Assembly: GCA_018398585.1 (NCBI GenBank) | Contig: JAGTTD010000018.1 | Coordinates: forward strand, 6,703,501 to 6,767,500 | DNA from: Simmondsia chinensis | Taxonomy: Eukaryota; Streptophyta; Magnoliopsida; Caryophyllales; Simmondsiaceae | DNA: 64,000 nt | Direction: 5' to 3' | Shown here: positions 31,160-42,915 of the stretch, in pieces | Position numbering within the stretch: position 1 is the stretch's first letter | How the letters are laid out: each line of letters starts with the position of its first letter | The notes under the pieces: model-generated | Told to the model about the DNA's origin: nothing | The model's database searches: none | The model's input: only the letters and a program-made list of their open reading frames with translations | Translations under genes and position numbers: made by a program

Positions 31160-32063
31160 GAGCCTTCTTTTCTTCCAAACTCAAGGTCTTGGGAGCTAAA
31201 CCAATAGGAGAACGGCAAGAAGATGCCACTTGACTGCTCTGGTTCCTCAAATCATTGGAATTTGCCAAGACAGTGGCTCCAAACAACTCGCTTTAGAGAA
31301 TGCTTGTGACAGAGTTGGATGATTCAATGCCTTAACCAAATGCTTAATTTTTGGCTTAAGTCCCCTAATAAAACTTGAGATGTAATAAGCCTCATTTGCT
31401 CCAGGATTCAAAGTTATCATTCTTGCTCTTAGGTTCTCAGGTCGAGTCATATACTCTTTCACAGAAGTTGTTTGAGCTACCTTGTTGAAATGATCCACCA
31501 CAGCACCTGGATCCTCATCACCATAATGTTCGCACAATTCTTCCACAAACTCAGGCCAATTGAGATGAACAGTTCATGATTTCCTTGGAGATGAACAGTA
31601 GTAGGCTCCGCCTTTTCCGCCTCTACAATGTGATAAAAGCGAAAGTACCTCTCACATCTCCTAATCCATGATTAAGGTTGTATACCATCAAAGGTGTCAA
31701 TCTGAACCTTAGACTGACAAACTCCATTGCTTCTTACTGCAACCAAATCATCAGAACTTTCTTCAGACACTCAAGGATACAAGGAACAGAGGGTCTAGTA
31801 TGCTGACTTCCAGATGACAAAATTCCAACTCCAGGAGGCATAGCTTGACGCGTGATCTGCTCTTGCATTCCAACTAATTGTTGCTGCACTTGTTGTTCTG
31901 ATTGTGACATATCCCCAACCTTTTGAGTCACTGAACCAACTTCTAACATCAAATCATGCAATTGCTTCTAAAGCTGTGCAATTCTGTCAACTTGATTCGA
32001 ATCCATGGTTGTTGTTCCAGCATTAGCAGTAGCAGTGGCTCTAGTAGTTGCTCCACCGGCCAT
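31160..32063 (-). pseudogene. gag, Reina copy B
   Basis: The probable ATG is at 32063 (M-A-G-G-A-T-T-R), about 170 bases inside the element. The Gln-rich region (SEQQVQQQLVGMQEQITRQA) is followed by broken capsid sequence and, at 31290-31546, by VDHFNKVAQTTSVKEYMTRP and YYISSFIRGLKPKIKHLVKA. The zinc knuckle LCFKCNQRYFFGHKC lies near 31100-31150. Several stops and shifts. This copy shows what copy A has lost. Confidence 0.8.
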
Positions 32064-32220
32064 TGCAATCACCTTCTTACATCTGGCTAGATTAATGCTC
32101 ACACTCTACCAAAATCTGATCAATCAGCTTGATCGGATGATCGAGTAACAAAGAAACCTTGATCGGATTGCTACCAATCAAATCGAATGCAATTCAATCC
32201 TAACCGCAGCAATTTGGCAA

Positions 32221-32234
32221 GCTCTGATACCAAA
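32221..32234 (-). promoter_or_regulatory. Primer binding site, Reina copy B
   Basis: On the minus strand the sequence next to the LTR is TTTGGTATCAGAGC, a perfect initiator-Met site. Confidence 0.95.
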
Positions 32235-32697
32235 TGCTGTGATTCAAGCTCAAACTTGAATCAAAACCTAAGATAGTGGGAGAATTTGAGATGAGAAGTA
32301 GAAGAAAAGGATGAGAAGTATAGAGAGAGTTAGGGTTGAGAAGAAGAAATCAATTCAATTCATTCAATACCTTTTTGAGAAGAAGAAATCAATTCAATTC
32401 ATTCAATACCTTTCTTATAAGAAAATATATTACTACTTATAGTTTTTTTAGCTAAGAATGAACTAAGGAGAAGAAACAATGCATCGGGACACATGAGCAA
32501 CTGACTTACAAACTTAGCCGCCAAAGTGGACCAAAACACTCTAACCAAACTATCCGACCTTCCCGCCAAAAGCTATATTCAAACATAACACTAGAATTTG
32601 TCTTATTAAATCCTTTCAAAAGCAAGATAGAACAATTAAAAGCAATTACAACTCTAATTCAAAATCACTTTAGCTCATATCAGCTCAGATCATGACA
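32235..32697 (-). repeat. 5' LTR of Reina copy B, with internal duplication
   Basis: 463 bp. The extra length relative to the other LTR comes from a direct duplication of about 40 bp around 32335-32412 (repeated GAGAAGAAGAAATCAATTC phrase). It probably arose after insertion. Confidence 0.9.
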
Positions 32698-32830
32698 CAA
32701 ACCCACCATTGTCTTCTCGTGACAACATTATGTACCACGGTATGGGACAAAGTAAGTTGAATGACCCCCAAAACTTGTTGAGAAATGTGAATTAAATCAA
32801 AGGGGCCAAATTATTAGGGTCGGGTTTCAT
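32698..32830 (-). pseudogene. Copia gag fragment, continuation
   Basis: The 133 bases after the Reina target duplication continue the minus-strand Copia gag upstream of AL-S-G-M-Y, but frames are too broken to assign firmly. No LTR is visible beyond it, so the 5' end of that Copia element appears to be missing. Confidence 0.4.
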
Positions 32831-33572
32831 AAATATAGCTTGTTATGAGCCATTATATTTGGTGGATGATCATTTAATATTTCTATATTTTTTTTACTAT
32901 TTCTATTGTTTATTTTTTATTCTTGTTTTCCCCATTAGATGTCTTTAAAGTTATTCAAAATTGACAAATGTGCTAAATTTAACTTATATTAAAAAAAAAA
33001 AAGAAGGAAATGATAAGCAATCCAAATCGGTCCGGTTTGATCCATGAAGTAATCTGTCCAGTTTGAATTCAGTCCTGTCTTTGGTCTTCAAAAGAAGCCA
33101 GTTTTGGTTTTTGATCCGATCCGATTCAATCCAGGTTTGGATCGATGAACACCCCTAAGTTCAATTAGAGACTGTATCTTAAATTTCATAGTGGATGAAG
33201 CATCTGTTTAGGTCCCCTTTTTTTTGTCTAGTTAATAAAGATGATTTCCACAGAAAAATTTTTGTTTTCTCATTTTTGTTATTTATTTTGTTTCACCCTT
33301 TCAATTGTTTAGGTATATGATTTTTCCCAATACTTAATGGGATTCGAGATTGTTGCACTTGTGAATGCTTTTCCTAGAAAAAGGCAATTCCTGTTGAATT
33401 TTTTCATTGTTTATTTCAACAAAAAATATGTTCTCCCATTGCAATATTCTTTATTTATTTTAAAGGAATCACCTTCTACTAATCATTTTATACCTAGTCA
33501 TATGACAATATAAGTAGCAATACAATATATTTAAAATTATATATACTTTGTGTACTTATAAATATATTACAA
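32831..33572. other. AT-rich spacer
   Basis: No gene. GATCGATGAACACCCCTAA near 33151 looks like one end of a hAT-type element, but I find no matching left end. Confidence 0.4.
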
Positions 33573-34092
33573 AGGTACCTTGAGATTTGAGCATTTATCA
33601 TATATCCTGACATTTCAATATATACATTGAGGTATCCTGAAGTTGAAGATTTTATCACTTAGGTACTATATTTCAAAATTTGATGAATTTTTGTAAGAAT
33701 CTCACCAAATACAAAAGTAGTAATATAATACATAATTATGGTAATATTTACAAGCCATGTTAATAGTTTCAGCCAATTATGGTAAAATGTTTATCTCATG
33801 TTGATGTAAACTACCAAAATATGGCCGAAATTATATGCCATGTTAGCATTTTTTTTTTTTTTTAAAAAACCCCATTAAATTCTAATGAGAATATTTATAT
33901 ATTGTCGGAATCATATTTTGTTTTTGCATTTTCTATCAAAAATCTATCAAATTTTGACAAAGAAACCTTATTGATGAAATTTTAAAATTTTAGGATATCT
34001 AAGTATAAAATATTTAAACTTTAAGATACCCCATTGTATGATTGAATTGTTATGGTACCTGGGTGATAAATGGTCAAAGCTTAGAGTACGTA
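33573..34092. mobile_element. Foldback or Mutator-like MITE with long, internally repeated arms
   Basis: The left arm (about 33573-33690) and right arm (about 33975-34092) are inverted copies of each other over about 115 bp at roughly two thirds identity. Each arm is itself made of iterated units built on GGTAC/GGTATCC, TGA-GTT-GA and a TTATCA phrase with a 35-45 base period. The centre is AT-rich and non-coding. No target duplication is clear. Confidence 0.6.
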
Positions 34093-35448
34093 AGTGATAA
34101 TTTTTGCTAAAAACTTATATCGAAAGAAAGCATTTTCTAAAAAAAAATATAGTCTATAAATAATTTTTTTGTGCTTAGTTTGATGTAAACATCATTTTCA
34201 AATTATAATATTCACCATTGTATGAATTAGTCAAGATGTTTCAAATATAAAATACAATTCAAGAATGAAAATTAAATGGAACCACAAAATTCACTCCAGG
34301 ATTTGGAGCTGACTGATCTTTCTTCATCCAAATTTTTATCCCACATTATTGCCTCTAGCGATCTAAGATCCCATCAAGTTTATTTTCAATCAATATTCGG
34401 ACTGATGCATACCTTCAAACTTTATTAGATCAATCGATATGACGACTTTCCCTGTTTTAAAAGAGAAGCCATTTTTCTCCATTTAAAAGAAAAGGTTTTC
34501 AGCGCCCGCCAAACAACGGAAAAGGGGAAAACCACTTCTCAGAATGTGATTTTTTCCCTAAACAAATGGAGCCTATCTCTCCTTCAAACTTTGGGTTGCT
34601 TGGAAATTTTCTTATGTAGATGTCTCTCAAATGATATGTTAACAAGTATAGTTAGTAAAATACGTGATTAATTGACGTATTAAGTACATATCCGTATTTT
34701 TCGGTTTGAAAAGGGCATTCACGTATAATTGCCAATATTATGGTAAATACACACCTTTTTGATGTCATCTGTATAATACACATTCTATAACATGTATTCG
34801 TATTTTCTTCCAAATAAAAAGCAAAAAAATATTTGAAAATAATCATATATATACCTAAATTAAATATCCATGTTTTATATTAAGCGAAAATTGCCACTGC
34901 GAGTCCCAAATTATTACCTTATACACTATTTTTTACTATTTATTGTGTCCCTACTATATTATTAGAAGTAACACCATCAAATATAAGTGAAATATGATAG
35001 AATTACATTCATTTCCACTCTATAAATATTTTAGAAAGAGTTATTATAGACATGAGTACAATTATATATACTTTTTATAAGTCAACAAACTTTTGACCGA
35101 ATTTCTTATGTATGGAGCCAAATAATTAAACTCCTTTTAATTCCCATACCGTATTTTACTAACTCTATTAACAAGTAATTGTGCTTATAAAAAAAAATTT
35201 GGTCATTTGTGGTTGTTAAGAATTAAACAACAAAGAATGTGCAAGCCTCAAAGAATCAAAAAAAAAAAAAAAAACGACCTTCATTAAGCTAAATTAGCCT
35301 AACAGTCGTGTTAAAACTACCCTAACAAAACCACATCGCGTTGTATTCTTTAAATATCTAACACTGCCTGGGTATATTGGGATGTGACAGCATATATGAT
35401 AAGAGCCATCCTTGGGAAAACGGGCATTACCATGGGAGGGGTCTTAAA
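34093..35448. other. AT-rich spacer
   Basis: No ORF above 70 codons with any recognisable motif on either strand, and no repeat that I can delimit. A 17-base A run sits near 35258. Confidence 0.5.
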
Positions 35449-36225
35449 TGTTAGAAAAATAATATAAACAAATTGTAATTTCAAGGCTTGCATCTCATAT
35501 AGAAAAAAGAGGGAAGGTTTGCTGACTTTAAACATATACATGTCACTCAAGTCTTTGAATTAAGTTAAGGGTGAAAGAATGGTGGGGACAACACACGTGC
35601 GCCGCACGCTTCGCCGTGCTCGGGCAAGGGTCTGGGGGTGGGTGATCTTTTTCTTAATGGATTATTTATTTTTCGAAAAATATTTTTCAAAACCCATACC
35701 GTAATTAACCGCACATCTTTACTACGTTGATGCCGTTTCCCATTTCTATGTGGCCATGTCTTCAAGCCTTATTACCATTCAAATATGTGGTTGTTGGGAC
35801 CATTATTGCAGCCATTTCTTCAAGCCTTATTATCGTTCAAATATGGCTGTTGGGAGATGATGTTACTGGTATAAATATTCTAGCCTTTCACGCTCTCATA
35901 TCATCCCATCAACAACAAAAATTGATCTCTTCTATCGCTCCCCATCTGTATCTCTCTCTCTTTCATTGGTCAAAGTTTGTAGGCTCTCCTACCCGATAAT
36001 TAACAAGTGCACATTAACATTCAGATCGCGTTAATCTTAGAGGATGGGCTTCGATCGTAATATTTGCACCGAAGCAGCAGCGAAATCGTCTTTTATGATA
36101 GTGGTTTTTGCCACGGCGTTGTATCTTCTGTATTGTAATCTATTCTTAACCTTCGGTCTTATTATTTGATTGCTATGTTTGGATATTCATCGTAGTTTAG
36201 CTTTTTTTATTCTTACAATCTAACA
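35449..36225 (+). repeat. 5' LTR of the Copia element at 35449
   Basis: Begins TGTTAGAAAAAT and ends ATCTAACA. A tandem duplication of CTTCAAGCCTTATTA plus following bases sits at 35758-35858. TATAAATATT near 35870 may be its TATA box. No normal primer site follows, so that part is lost or unusual. Confidence 0.75.
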
Positions 36226-36254
36226 GACAAATTTTTCATATATCTATATTTAAA

Positions 36255-36934
36255 TATGGCAACCAAATTATCTTTTCCCGACATGTATAAAGCCGAGTAA
36301 CTAAACAAAAAAAATTATAAGAGGTGGTCTCTAAAAATGTTATTCTACCTAGAGCAAGTTAATATTGATTATGTACTTTATGAAAAAAAGGTACCTAAGG
36401 GCGAAAATGAAAAGACGGCATATGAGAAAAAATTCACCTCGGATAACCGAACTTGTAGGTGTAATTTGCTACATTACATGAGTGATAGGCTTTTTGATAT
36501 TTATGTAAAAATGGACTCGTCAAAAGAAATTTCGGATTCCCTTCAAAAGGAATATGGGGGGGTGATGATCCAGGGACTAGGAAATACGCAGTCAGTAAGT
36601 GACTATACTTCAAATTCGTGGATAATAAACCGATAATTGATCAAGTCCATGAATTTGAAAATATAATAACCACTCTTTTGTTGGAAGGCCTTAAAATCAG
36701 TGAAATTACACAAGCCTACATTTCGATCGAAAAACTTTCACCTTCCTGGAGGGACTATCGAAATCAGCTTATGCATAAGAAAAAGGACCTGGCATTAGAG
36801 GAATTAGCCAGCCACTTGAAAATTGTTAAAGAGAGTAGGCTCAAGGACAAGGGGCACTCATACTCCGACCTTTCTAAAGCTAATATTGTAGAAGCTAGGC
36901 CTAGGGCATCTGACAATGCGGACATATGGTAAAA
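36255..36934 (+). pseudogene. gag of the Copia element at 35449
   Basis: M-A-T-K-L-S-F-P-D starts at 36256, with a stop after 14 codons. Then WSLKMLFYLEQVNIDYVLYE, CNLLHYMSDRLFDIYV and, in another frame, IIDQVHEFENIITTLLLEGL and PSWRDYRNQLMHKKKDL. This is the UBN2-type Copia gag. At least two frame breaks. Confidence 0.8.
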
Positions 36935-37304
36935 GACTACAGAAGCAAAAAGAACCAGCCTAAGGACCCAAAGAACAAAGCCAACCTTGTAGAAATGGAG
37001 AAAATCATAGCTGTTGTTTCAGAAGAGAACCTGGTGAACAATATGACTGAATGAATATAAGAAACCGGGGCTACCAAGCACATCTGCACAAACCGAAGCA
37101 TGTTCCAGGATACCAGAAAGTGACCGATGGGAGCTATTCTACATTGGCAATTCTGTAGCAGCACCTATCCTCGAAAAAGGAAAGATTTATTTAAAACTCA
37201 CAAGAAAAATTTTGCAAGAAAAATAGGATAATACATGAACGAAGTCCTTCTTACTGTCCAAAATCTAACGGTATCAAAAAAGGAAAAATAGAACTTTAAA
37301 GAAT

Positions 37305-37763
37305 ATGATGAATGCTATGCTTATCAGTTCTAGACTACCTAATAACATCTATGGGGAGGCGATATTATCTACTTGTCATGTGCTAAATAAAGTTCCTCAT
37401 AAAAAGCTGGATAAAATCACATACGAAATGTGGAAAGATTATATGCCTAATCTAAAATACTTGAAAGTGTGGGGGTGTCTAGCCAAGGTTGGTTTACCTG
37501 ACTTTAAACATAGTAAAATTGGGCCTAAGAGTATTGATTCTATTTTTATCAAATATGCTTATCACAATGCTGCTTATCGTTTTCTAATCAAGGGATCTAA
37601 TAATTCACATACATGCGGTAGTATCATTGAATCTAGAGATGTTGAATTCTTTGAACATATATTTTCTTTGAAACCTAATGATGCACAACCTATTAATCTA
37701 TCTTCTCACACAGTGATTAATAACTATGATCATACTAATGATATAGACACTCCTGAAATTTAA
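37305..37763 (+). pseudogene. Integrase C-terminal part, Copia at 35449
   Basis: NAMLISSRLPNNIYGEAIL, LNKVPHKKLDKITYEMWKDY and YLKVWGCLAKV, the conserved end of the Copia integrase and start of the linker. Upstream, 36935-37300 joins a gag/protease remnant directly to this segment, so the zinc-binding and DDE regions are missing. Confidence 0.85.
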
Positions 37764-37799
37764 AGAAGTAAAAGAGTTAGGAAAGAAACCAACTTTGAA

Positions 37800-38640
37800 C
37801 CCGATTTTGCTACTACTTTCCTAACATAAGATAACTCCATAAATGAAGAAATTGTAAGTGTCTATATGTCAGAGGAAGACCCCAAAACCTATGACGAGGC
37901 TGTGAGATTGGTTGATTCGACCTTTTGGAAAGAAGCTATTAATAGCGAACTAGAATCAACCTTAAACAATAACACATAGGAATTGGTAGACCTTCCTACA
38001 GAATGTAAACCAATAGGTTGAGTGGGTCTTTGGAAGGAAAATAAAGGTTGATGGGATAATAGATAAGTTTAAGGCAAGATTAGTGGCTAAGAGTTACATC
38101 CAGAAAAAAGGGGTTGACTATTTCGATACTTATTAACCTTTCACTAAAATAACCATAATTACAACTTTCTTTGCCCTTGCATCTATTCGTGATTTAGTAG
38201 TGCATGAAATGAATGTTAAAACAACATTTCTTAATGGTGACCTAGACGAAGGGACTTACATGGAACAACCCGAGTGTTTTGTTGTCCCCAGTAATGAAAA
38301 GAAAGTCTATGAACTTATAAAATCTCTATATGGTCTCAAACAGGCTCCAAAATAGTGGCATGAGAAATTTAATAGCATAATAAATGCTAATAATTTCCAT
38401 GCAAATAGTGGTGACTCTTGTGTTCAAGTCTGATTCAAATGGATGTGTAATTGTTGGTCTATATGTTGATGATATATTGATATTTGGCACAAACTTAAAT
38501 GTTGTCAATGAAGCTAAAAACTTTCTAAGCTCTAAATTTGATATAAAAGATCTGGGTGAGGTAGACGTGACTTAAGGAGTTAAGATAGTGAAACCCCGAA
38601 GGCATAAACCTGAACCAGTATCACTATATTCAGAAGATAC
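37800..38640 (+). pseudogene. Reverse transcriptase, Copia at 35449
   Basis: Reads [33 protein letters not shown], then broken frames including GVDYFDTY and ISIWSQTGSK. The catalytic phrase CVIVGLYVDDILIFGTNLN near 38437-38490 keeps Y-V-D-D. Many stops. Confidence 0.8.
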
Positions 38641-39411
38641 TTAGAAAGTTTGACATGTATAATGTTCATCCTGTAAGAACACCTGATGAACCCAGTATAC
38701 ATTCAACCAAACATAAAGGTGTTGCTATGTGCCGATCTGAGTATGCCAAAATAATTGGTTGTGTTATTTTTCTGATGAACTATACTAGATCTGACATTGC
38801 ATATGCTGTAAGTAAACTTAGTAGATACACACATAATTCTAATCAAGAGCATTGGAATGCATTAAAAAGATTGCATAAATATTTGAAAGGAACTATGGAT
38901 TGGGGACTTAACTTTGGAAAGTTTCCCAGTATTTTAAAAGGATATTATCGCCAATTAGGTATCTGATAATGACGACATTAATTCCAGTAGTGGATATATG
39001 TTTACACTAGCTGTAGGTGCTATATCCTGAAAATCCTCTAAGCAATCTTGTACTGCTGCATCTACTATGGAATCTAAGTTCATTGCTCTTAAGTTGGCAG
39101 GTCACGAAGCCGAATGGCTGAGAAGTTTACTGGGAGACCTGCCATTGTGGGGGCTACCAGCTCAGTCAGTATCACGACATTGTGATAGTCAAGCTGCGAT
39201 CGCTGTAGCAAAGAATAAAGTATACAATGGCAAGAGAAGACACATTCATCTTAGGAATAAGATTGTGAAGGATATCCAAGAAAGTGGAGTGATATCACTG
39301 GATTATGTAAAGTTTGAAAAGATTCTTACAGGTCTGTTGACAAAAGGCCTTTATCGTAAAATAATTGTAGAGACATCGAGGGGGATGGGACTAAAGGCTA
39401 TGTATGAATAA
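38641..39411 (+). pseudogene. RT end and RNase H, Copia at 35449
   Basis: 38655-38966 gives CVIFLMNYTRSDIAYAVSKL and LKRLHKYLKGTMDWGL. 39067-39411 gives MESKFIALKLAGHEAEWLRS, HCDSQAAIAVAKNKVYNGKR and ILTGLLTKGL, the RNase H C-terminus with its conserved C-D-S-Q-A-A. The last 115 codons are open to a normal stop at 39411. Confidence 0.85.
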
Positions 39412-40012
39412 GCTGTGATATATCCAACCTGGTCTTAATAGGTTCAATGTAAAAAGTCATAGTTTAATTCAAGGAATGCACTGTATTTTACTGTTTTCCC
39501 TCCCTATGAGGTTGGTTGTGCTAAGACGAGTCCATAGCCATACATTTGGTAGTGTAAGTAAAGCTTGCACTTGATGGACACTGTCGATATGTTACTAAGG
39601 GGTAAGGTTGAGCTTTAGCTCTTAATGGACCCATAGCTTTATATTTGGTGGTGTGCGGTAACGCACTCTTGATGGGATCCACCTATGTAGGTGTAGGAGT
39701 GTGGCCACTCCCTATGAAGGTTTAAGATTGACCTTCTAGAGCACCTATGAATATACAGGACGAGTGCATGGCCGATAAAACACGCAAAACAATAGGAGTT
39801 GCCAAGATGTAGAGTTTTGTATGTGCCCGAGTGGTAGACTATACAACCCCTTGTGACGTTCAAGACAAAATTCACCTCGCAAGCTGTTGATCCTAAACTT
39901 GGGTTACATAGGGTGATGATTCAAGTCGTAAGACATCGGCACTAAAAAATTGAACTCCCTCTGCCTAATCTTTTTTATTTCCTCTTCCATGCTTGTATCT
40001 TTTATGAGGGAC
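39412..40012 (+). other. 3' untranslated region and polypurine tract, Copia at 35449
   Basis: Non-coding. It ends in TATGAGGGAC (40003-40012), the likely polypurine tract before the 3' LTR. Confidence 0.6.
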
Positions 40013-40255
40013 TGTTAGAAAAATGATACAAGCAAATTGTAATTGCAAGGCTTGCATCCCACATTAGAAAAAAGAGGAAAGATTTGTTGACTTTAAATAT
40101 ATACGCGTAACTCAAGTCTTTGAATTAAGTTAAGGGTGAAAGAATGGTGGGGACCACACGCGCGCCCGTGTCGCCCTCCCGCTGCGCCGTACTTGGGTGA
40201 GGGTGTGGGTATGGATGATCTTTTTCTTAATAGATATATTTATTTTTTCGAAACT
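40013..40255 (+). repeat. 3' LTR fragment, Copia at 35449
   Basis: About 240 bases match the start of the 35449 LTR, including a GC-rich stretch (CGCGCGCCCGTGTCGCC). Similarity stops in a T-rich run near 40250. Confidence 0.8.
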
Positions 40256-40905
40256 GCTTCTTAACAGGAAAAGGTAAGGCGAACAGGTTCACTTTTTTAT
40301 TGTAGTAAGGAGTACAATTTTCATTGTATGTTTGGCAGTGAAAAATCTTAACTGCTACATCAAGCAATTATGCTCAACAAGTCCATTTGGTAAACATGAA
40401 ATTTTCACCAAAAGATATTTCTCAAGATTCAATCTTAAAATTGCTCCCAACAACTGACTTCTTGTATTCGATGATATGGAATTATCTGCCTCTTACTCTT
40501 AAAATTGTTGGAAAATTTAATAGAAAGATATTACCTCAATAACAGGGAAATGACCGATGAAGTATAATTGAGCGTGGTGCAGATCAGGCTCTCTTTAAGG
40601 TGATTTCCACACTTCTATGGGTAAATTCGATGCAATAGGTGTATATCATCCCCATGATTCAACGCTCAGCAATCCCTATCACTTTTAGACCCTATACTAA
40701 TTTAAGAGGCCAAAACTACACCATCCAAACACTCTTAACCCAAATTTTACAAAGAGAGGAATTATAGATTTAGAAGAAAATGAAAAGAAGGACTTTGAAT
40801 GCGTTCAAATGCAGCATGCTAGCCCTCTATTTATAATCTGGTTAATGGTCACGAGAATCAGAGAATCAAAATACAAAATAATTATTTTTACAATTACATT
40901 CATAC
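40256..40905. other. Spacer, possible minus-strand LTR fragment
   Basis: No gene. About 40393-40470 resembles 24176-24255. TGTTGGAAAATTT at 40507 and, on the minus strand, TTATAAATAGAGG near 40827 could be parts of a Copia LTR cut by the Athila insertion, but no partner is visible. Confidence 0.3.
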
Positions 40906-42353
40906 TAATGTGCCTTATTTTTACATACTTTTGTTTCTCATTCCTGCAATATATTTGGCCTCTACATTACCTACTTTATTTCTCAGTCTTGCTATATATT
41001 TGGCCTTTACATGTGAGTTTTGGTTGTCATTTAGGTATAATTATATTTGGAGCGCATCAGAGCAAACAGAGGATGAATAGCGGGAAAATCAGGCACTACT
41101 TAAGCATATTTGAAGACTATTCGGAGAAACTCGACCACATGTGCAAAAGAAAGACTCAACGGGTAACAATTCGGTGAACCAAATACATCTCATATCGTTT
41201 CGGGACCCAGTCAAACAATGGGCACGGAGAACCGATCGATCAGTGACTCATGGTCAGATGAACCTAATAGTGAGTCCATCGATCGATCGGCTAACGGTAC
41301 CATTCAATCGGCATTTCTGCAGTAAGCTTGCCGATTAATCAGCACTGTTAGCTGATCGATTGGTAATGCTTTTGCATGCGTAGCCCTAAAACACGCTGCA
41401 ATTATAAATAGAGAAGGAGGGATCCGTTTTTGGACATCTTTGGCAGCCAAGCCTCTTCCCTTCATCCCGAACACGTAGCCACTACGAGATCTACGAGTTC
41501 TCAAACGCCGAATCGCAAGTGGTCGGAGTATAGGAGGATTCAAAGCTCAGATCAACATCAGCACAAGATTGAGGGAGTCTTTTCTCCTAGTTTGGTTTAC
41601 GCATTATTTTTCTTTTATTTGGATTACATGATATGTAAAAGTCCCATGGACGAGAAGGCGCTTTAGTTCAGGGATGAAGGATGGATAGCTGTCCATATTT
41701 TCGTTTTGTATTTTGCTAGATGATGATTTAGTTACGTTATATTCGCACCCCTATGGGGAGTTATTTATTATTGTTGGTATTTTTGTATGTTTGCTTGTAG
41801 CGTGTTCAGATCTCCAACTTTTCAGCGACCAGTCTTGTGCTTATAGCCTAAACCATAATATAACAAGATTTCACGATTGGTCAGGGTTGAGGTTGTGTAA
41901 CCAATCTTGAACCCAATCTCTTATAACTGTTAATATTAAACTAGGTGTAATAAAGGAATTAAGTAGTGCTAAAGAGATAACTTATGCTACATTTAGGGTG
42001 ATAAGATAGGTTATGTATTTAGACTAGTTCATTACCCTAAACCCCTAATTTGTATAATAACCTAGGACTAGAGCTTGTAGCCTATAAGTAAAGTATAATA
42101 ACGAGATACGAGTAGAGCCATCTTGAATTCAGTCCCTAAACTTCTCTAAATTAAATGATGTTTCTTTCATTGCCAAATTGCTTTCTGCTTACTTGATAGT
42201 TTAAACCAACTGAAAACAACTAATTTTAACCATTCATTAAGCATTAGTTCTAATGTAACATCGATTCCCTGTAGACACAACTCATATACTTGACAAAGCT
42301 ATGACGATCTCATACGCTTGCGAGTAGACAGTTTTAAAATACCTTTAAAATCA
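40906..42353 (+). repeat. 5' LTR of the Athila element
   Basis: Starts TAATGTGCC (TG changed to TA) and ends near AAAATCACA. TATA box TATAAATAGA at 41403. The first 110 bases hold a tandem duplication of about 50 bp (the TATATTTGGCCT phrase occurs twice) that is single in the 3' LTR. Rich in GATCGATC motifs (41232-41362). Confidence 0.85.
41403..41412 (+). promoter_or_regulatory. TATA box of the Athila 5' LTR
   Basis: TATAAATAGA followed by GAAGGAGGGATC. The same block recurs in the 3' LTR at 56334. Confidence 0.7.
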
Positions 42354-42622
42354 CATCGAGTAGTGGGAATCGGTTTGCTAGGTTAGAATATGAGATTAAC
42401 GAACTCTGTTTTGTTTATTCTTTGTTTATTTCTTTTAGTTTTTTTTATCATTTTTTTTGCTTGGTTCTTGAGTCGTGGTCAGCTTGGATTCAACCCAGCT
42501 TCAGTATTACATGCATGGTAGACGTTCACTCAATCCCGAAAACTAAACCTTACGTTCCGAAAATTGAGCGGGCGTTATTTATTGTGAGGCGATCCGAAGC
42601 AGGCGAGAATACACAATGAACC
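42354..42622 (+). other. Athila leader with degenerate primer site
   Basis: The sequence GTAGTGGGAATCGG just after the LTR may be a decayed TGGCGCC...GGGGATCGG primer site. The rest is a T-rich leader before gag. Confidence 0.4.
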
Positions 42623-42915
42623 ATGGCCGACGAAAACACACCACGTACGATTGGGGACCATTTCATTCCCCAAACGTATGTTGCACCCGCCGGAGTTATG
42701 TTACCTGCCGTGGGTAATGCTAACTTCGAACTTAAGCCTGCGATTATCAACATGCTTCCCACTTTCTATGGGAAGCCGATTGAGAGCCCATATGAGCACC
42801 TTAACGCATTCCTTGAAATCTGTGAAACCTGCCAATATCAAGGTGTCTCGAACGATGCGGTTGGACTACGCCTTTTTCCATTCTTATTAAAAGATGTAGC
42901 TAAGAGGTGGTTTCA
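42623..42915 (+). pseudogene. gag, first part (Athila)
   Basis: Starts at ATG 42623 (M-A-D-E-N-T). ANFELKPAIINMLPTFYGKP and PYEHLNAFLEICETCQYQGV, then LRLFPFLLKDVAKRWFQ, are the conserved Athila gag blocks. Interrupted after R-W-F-Q by the SINE; it resumes at 43165 with a duplicated R-W-F-Q-S. Confidence 0.9.

Larger units (their letters stand above)
27174..32697 (-). mobile_element. Reina-type chromovirus (Ty3/Gypsy), copy B
   Basis: LTRs at 27174-27595 (422 bp) and 32235-32697 (463 bp; longer by a duplication of about 40 bp) flank a full minus-strand gag-protease-RT-RNase H-integrase set. Flanking CAAAT and CAAAC form a target duplication with one mismatch. The primer site is perfect. It belongs to a different family from copy A: LTRs differ, but organisation and protein ends are the same. 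Unlike copy A it keeps the gag zinc knuckle. It is inactive, with broken protease and RT sites and several stops. Confidence 0.95.
35449..40255 (+). mobile_element. Copia retrotransposon, decayed
   Basis: The LTRs share TGTTAGAAAAAT through the GGGTGAAAGAATGGTGGGGA region (35449 and 40013). The 3' LTR keeps only about 240 of the 777 bases. Gag, the end of integrase, RT and RNase H follow in order on the plus strand. The integrase core is deleted near 37200. Numerous stops and frameshifts make it a pseudo-element. Confidence 0.85.

Noticed and set aside
33140..33172. A hAT-type element ending near 33170
   Set aside because: GATGAACACCCCTAA resembles one terminus, but I could not find an inverted partner or an 8-bp duplication.
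40507..40905. A minus-strand Copia LTR split by the Athila insertion
   Set aside because: TATA-like and TG-start features are present, but there is no second LTR copy or clear continuation beyond 57280, so it was left as a spacer with a remark.
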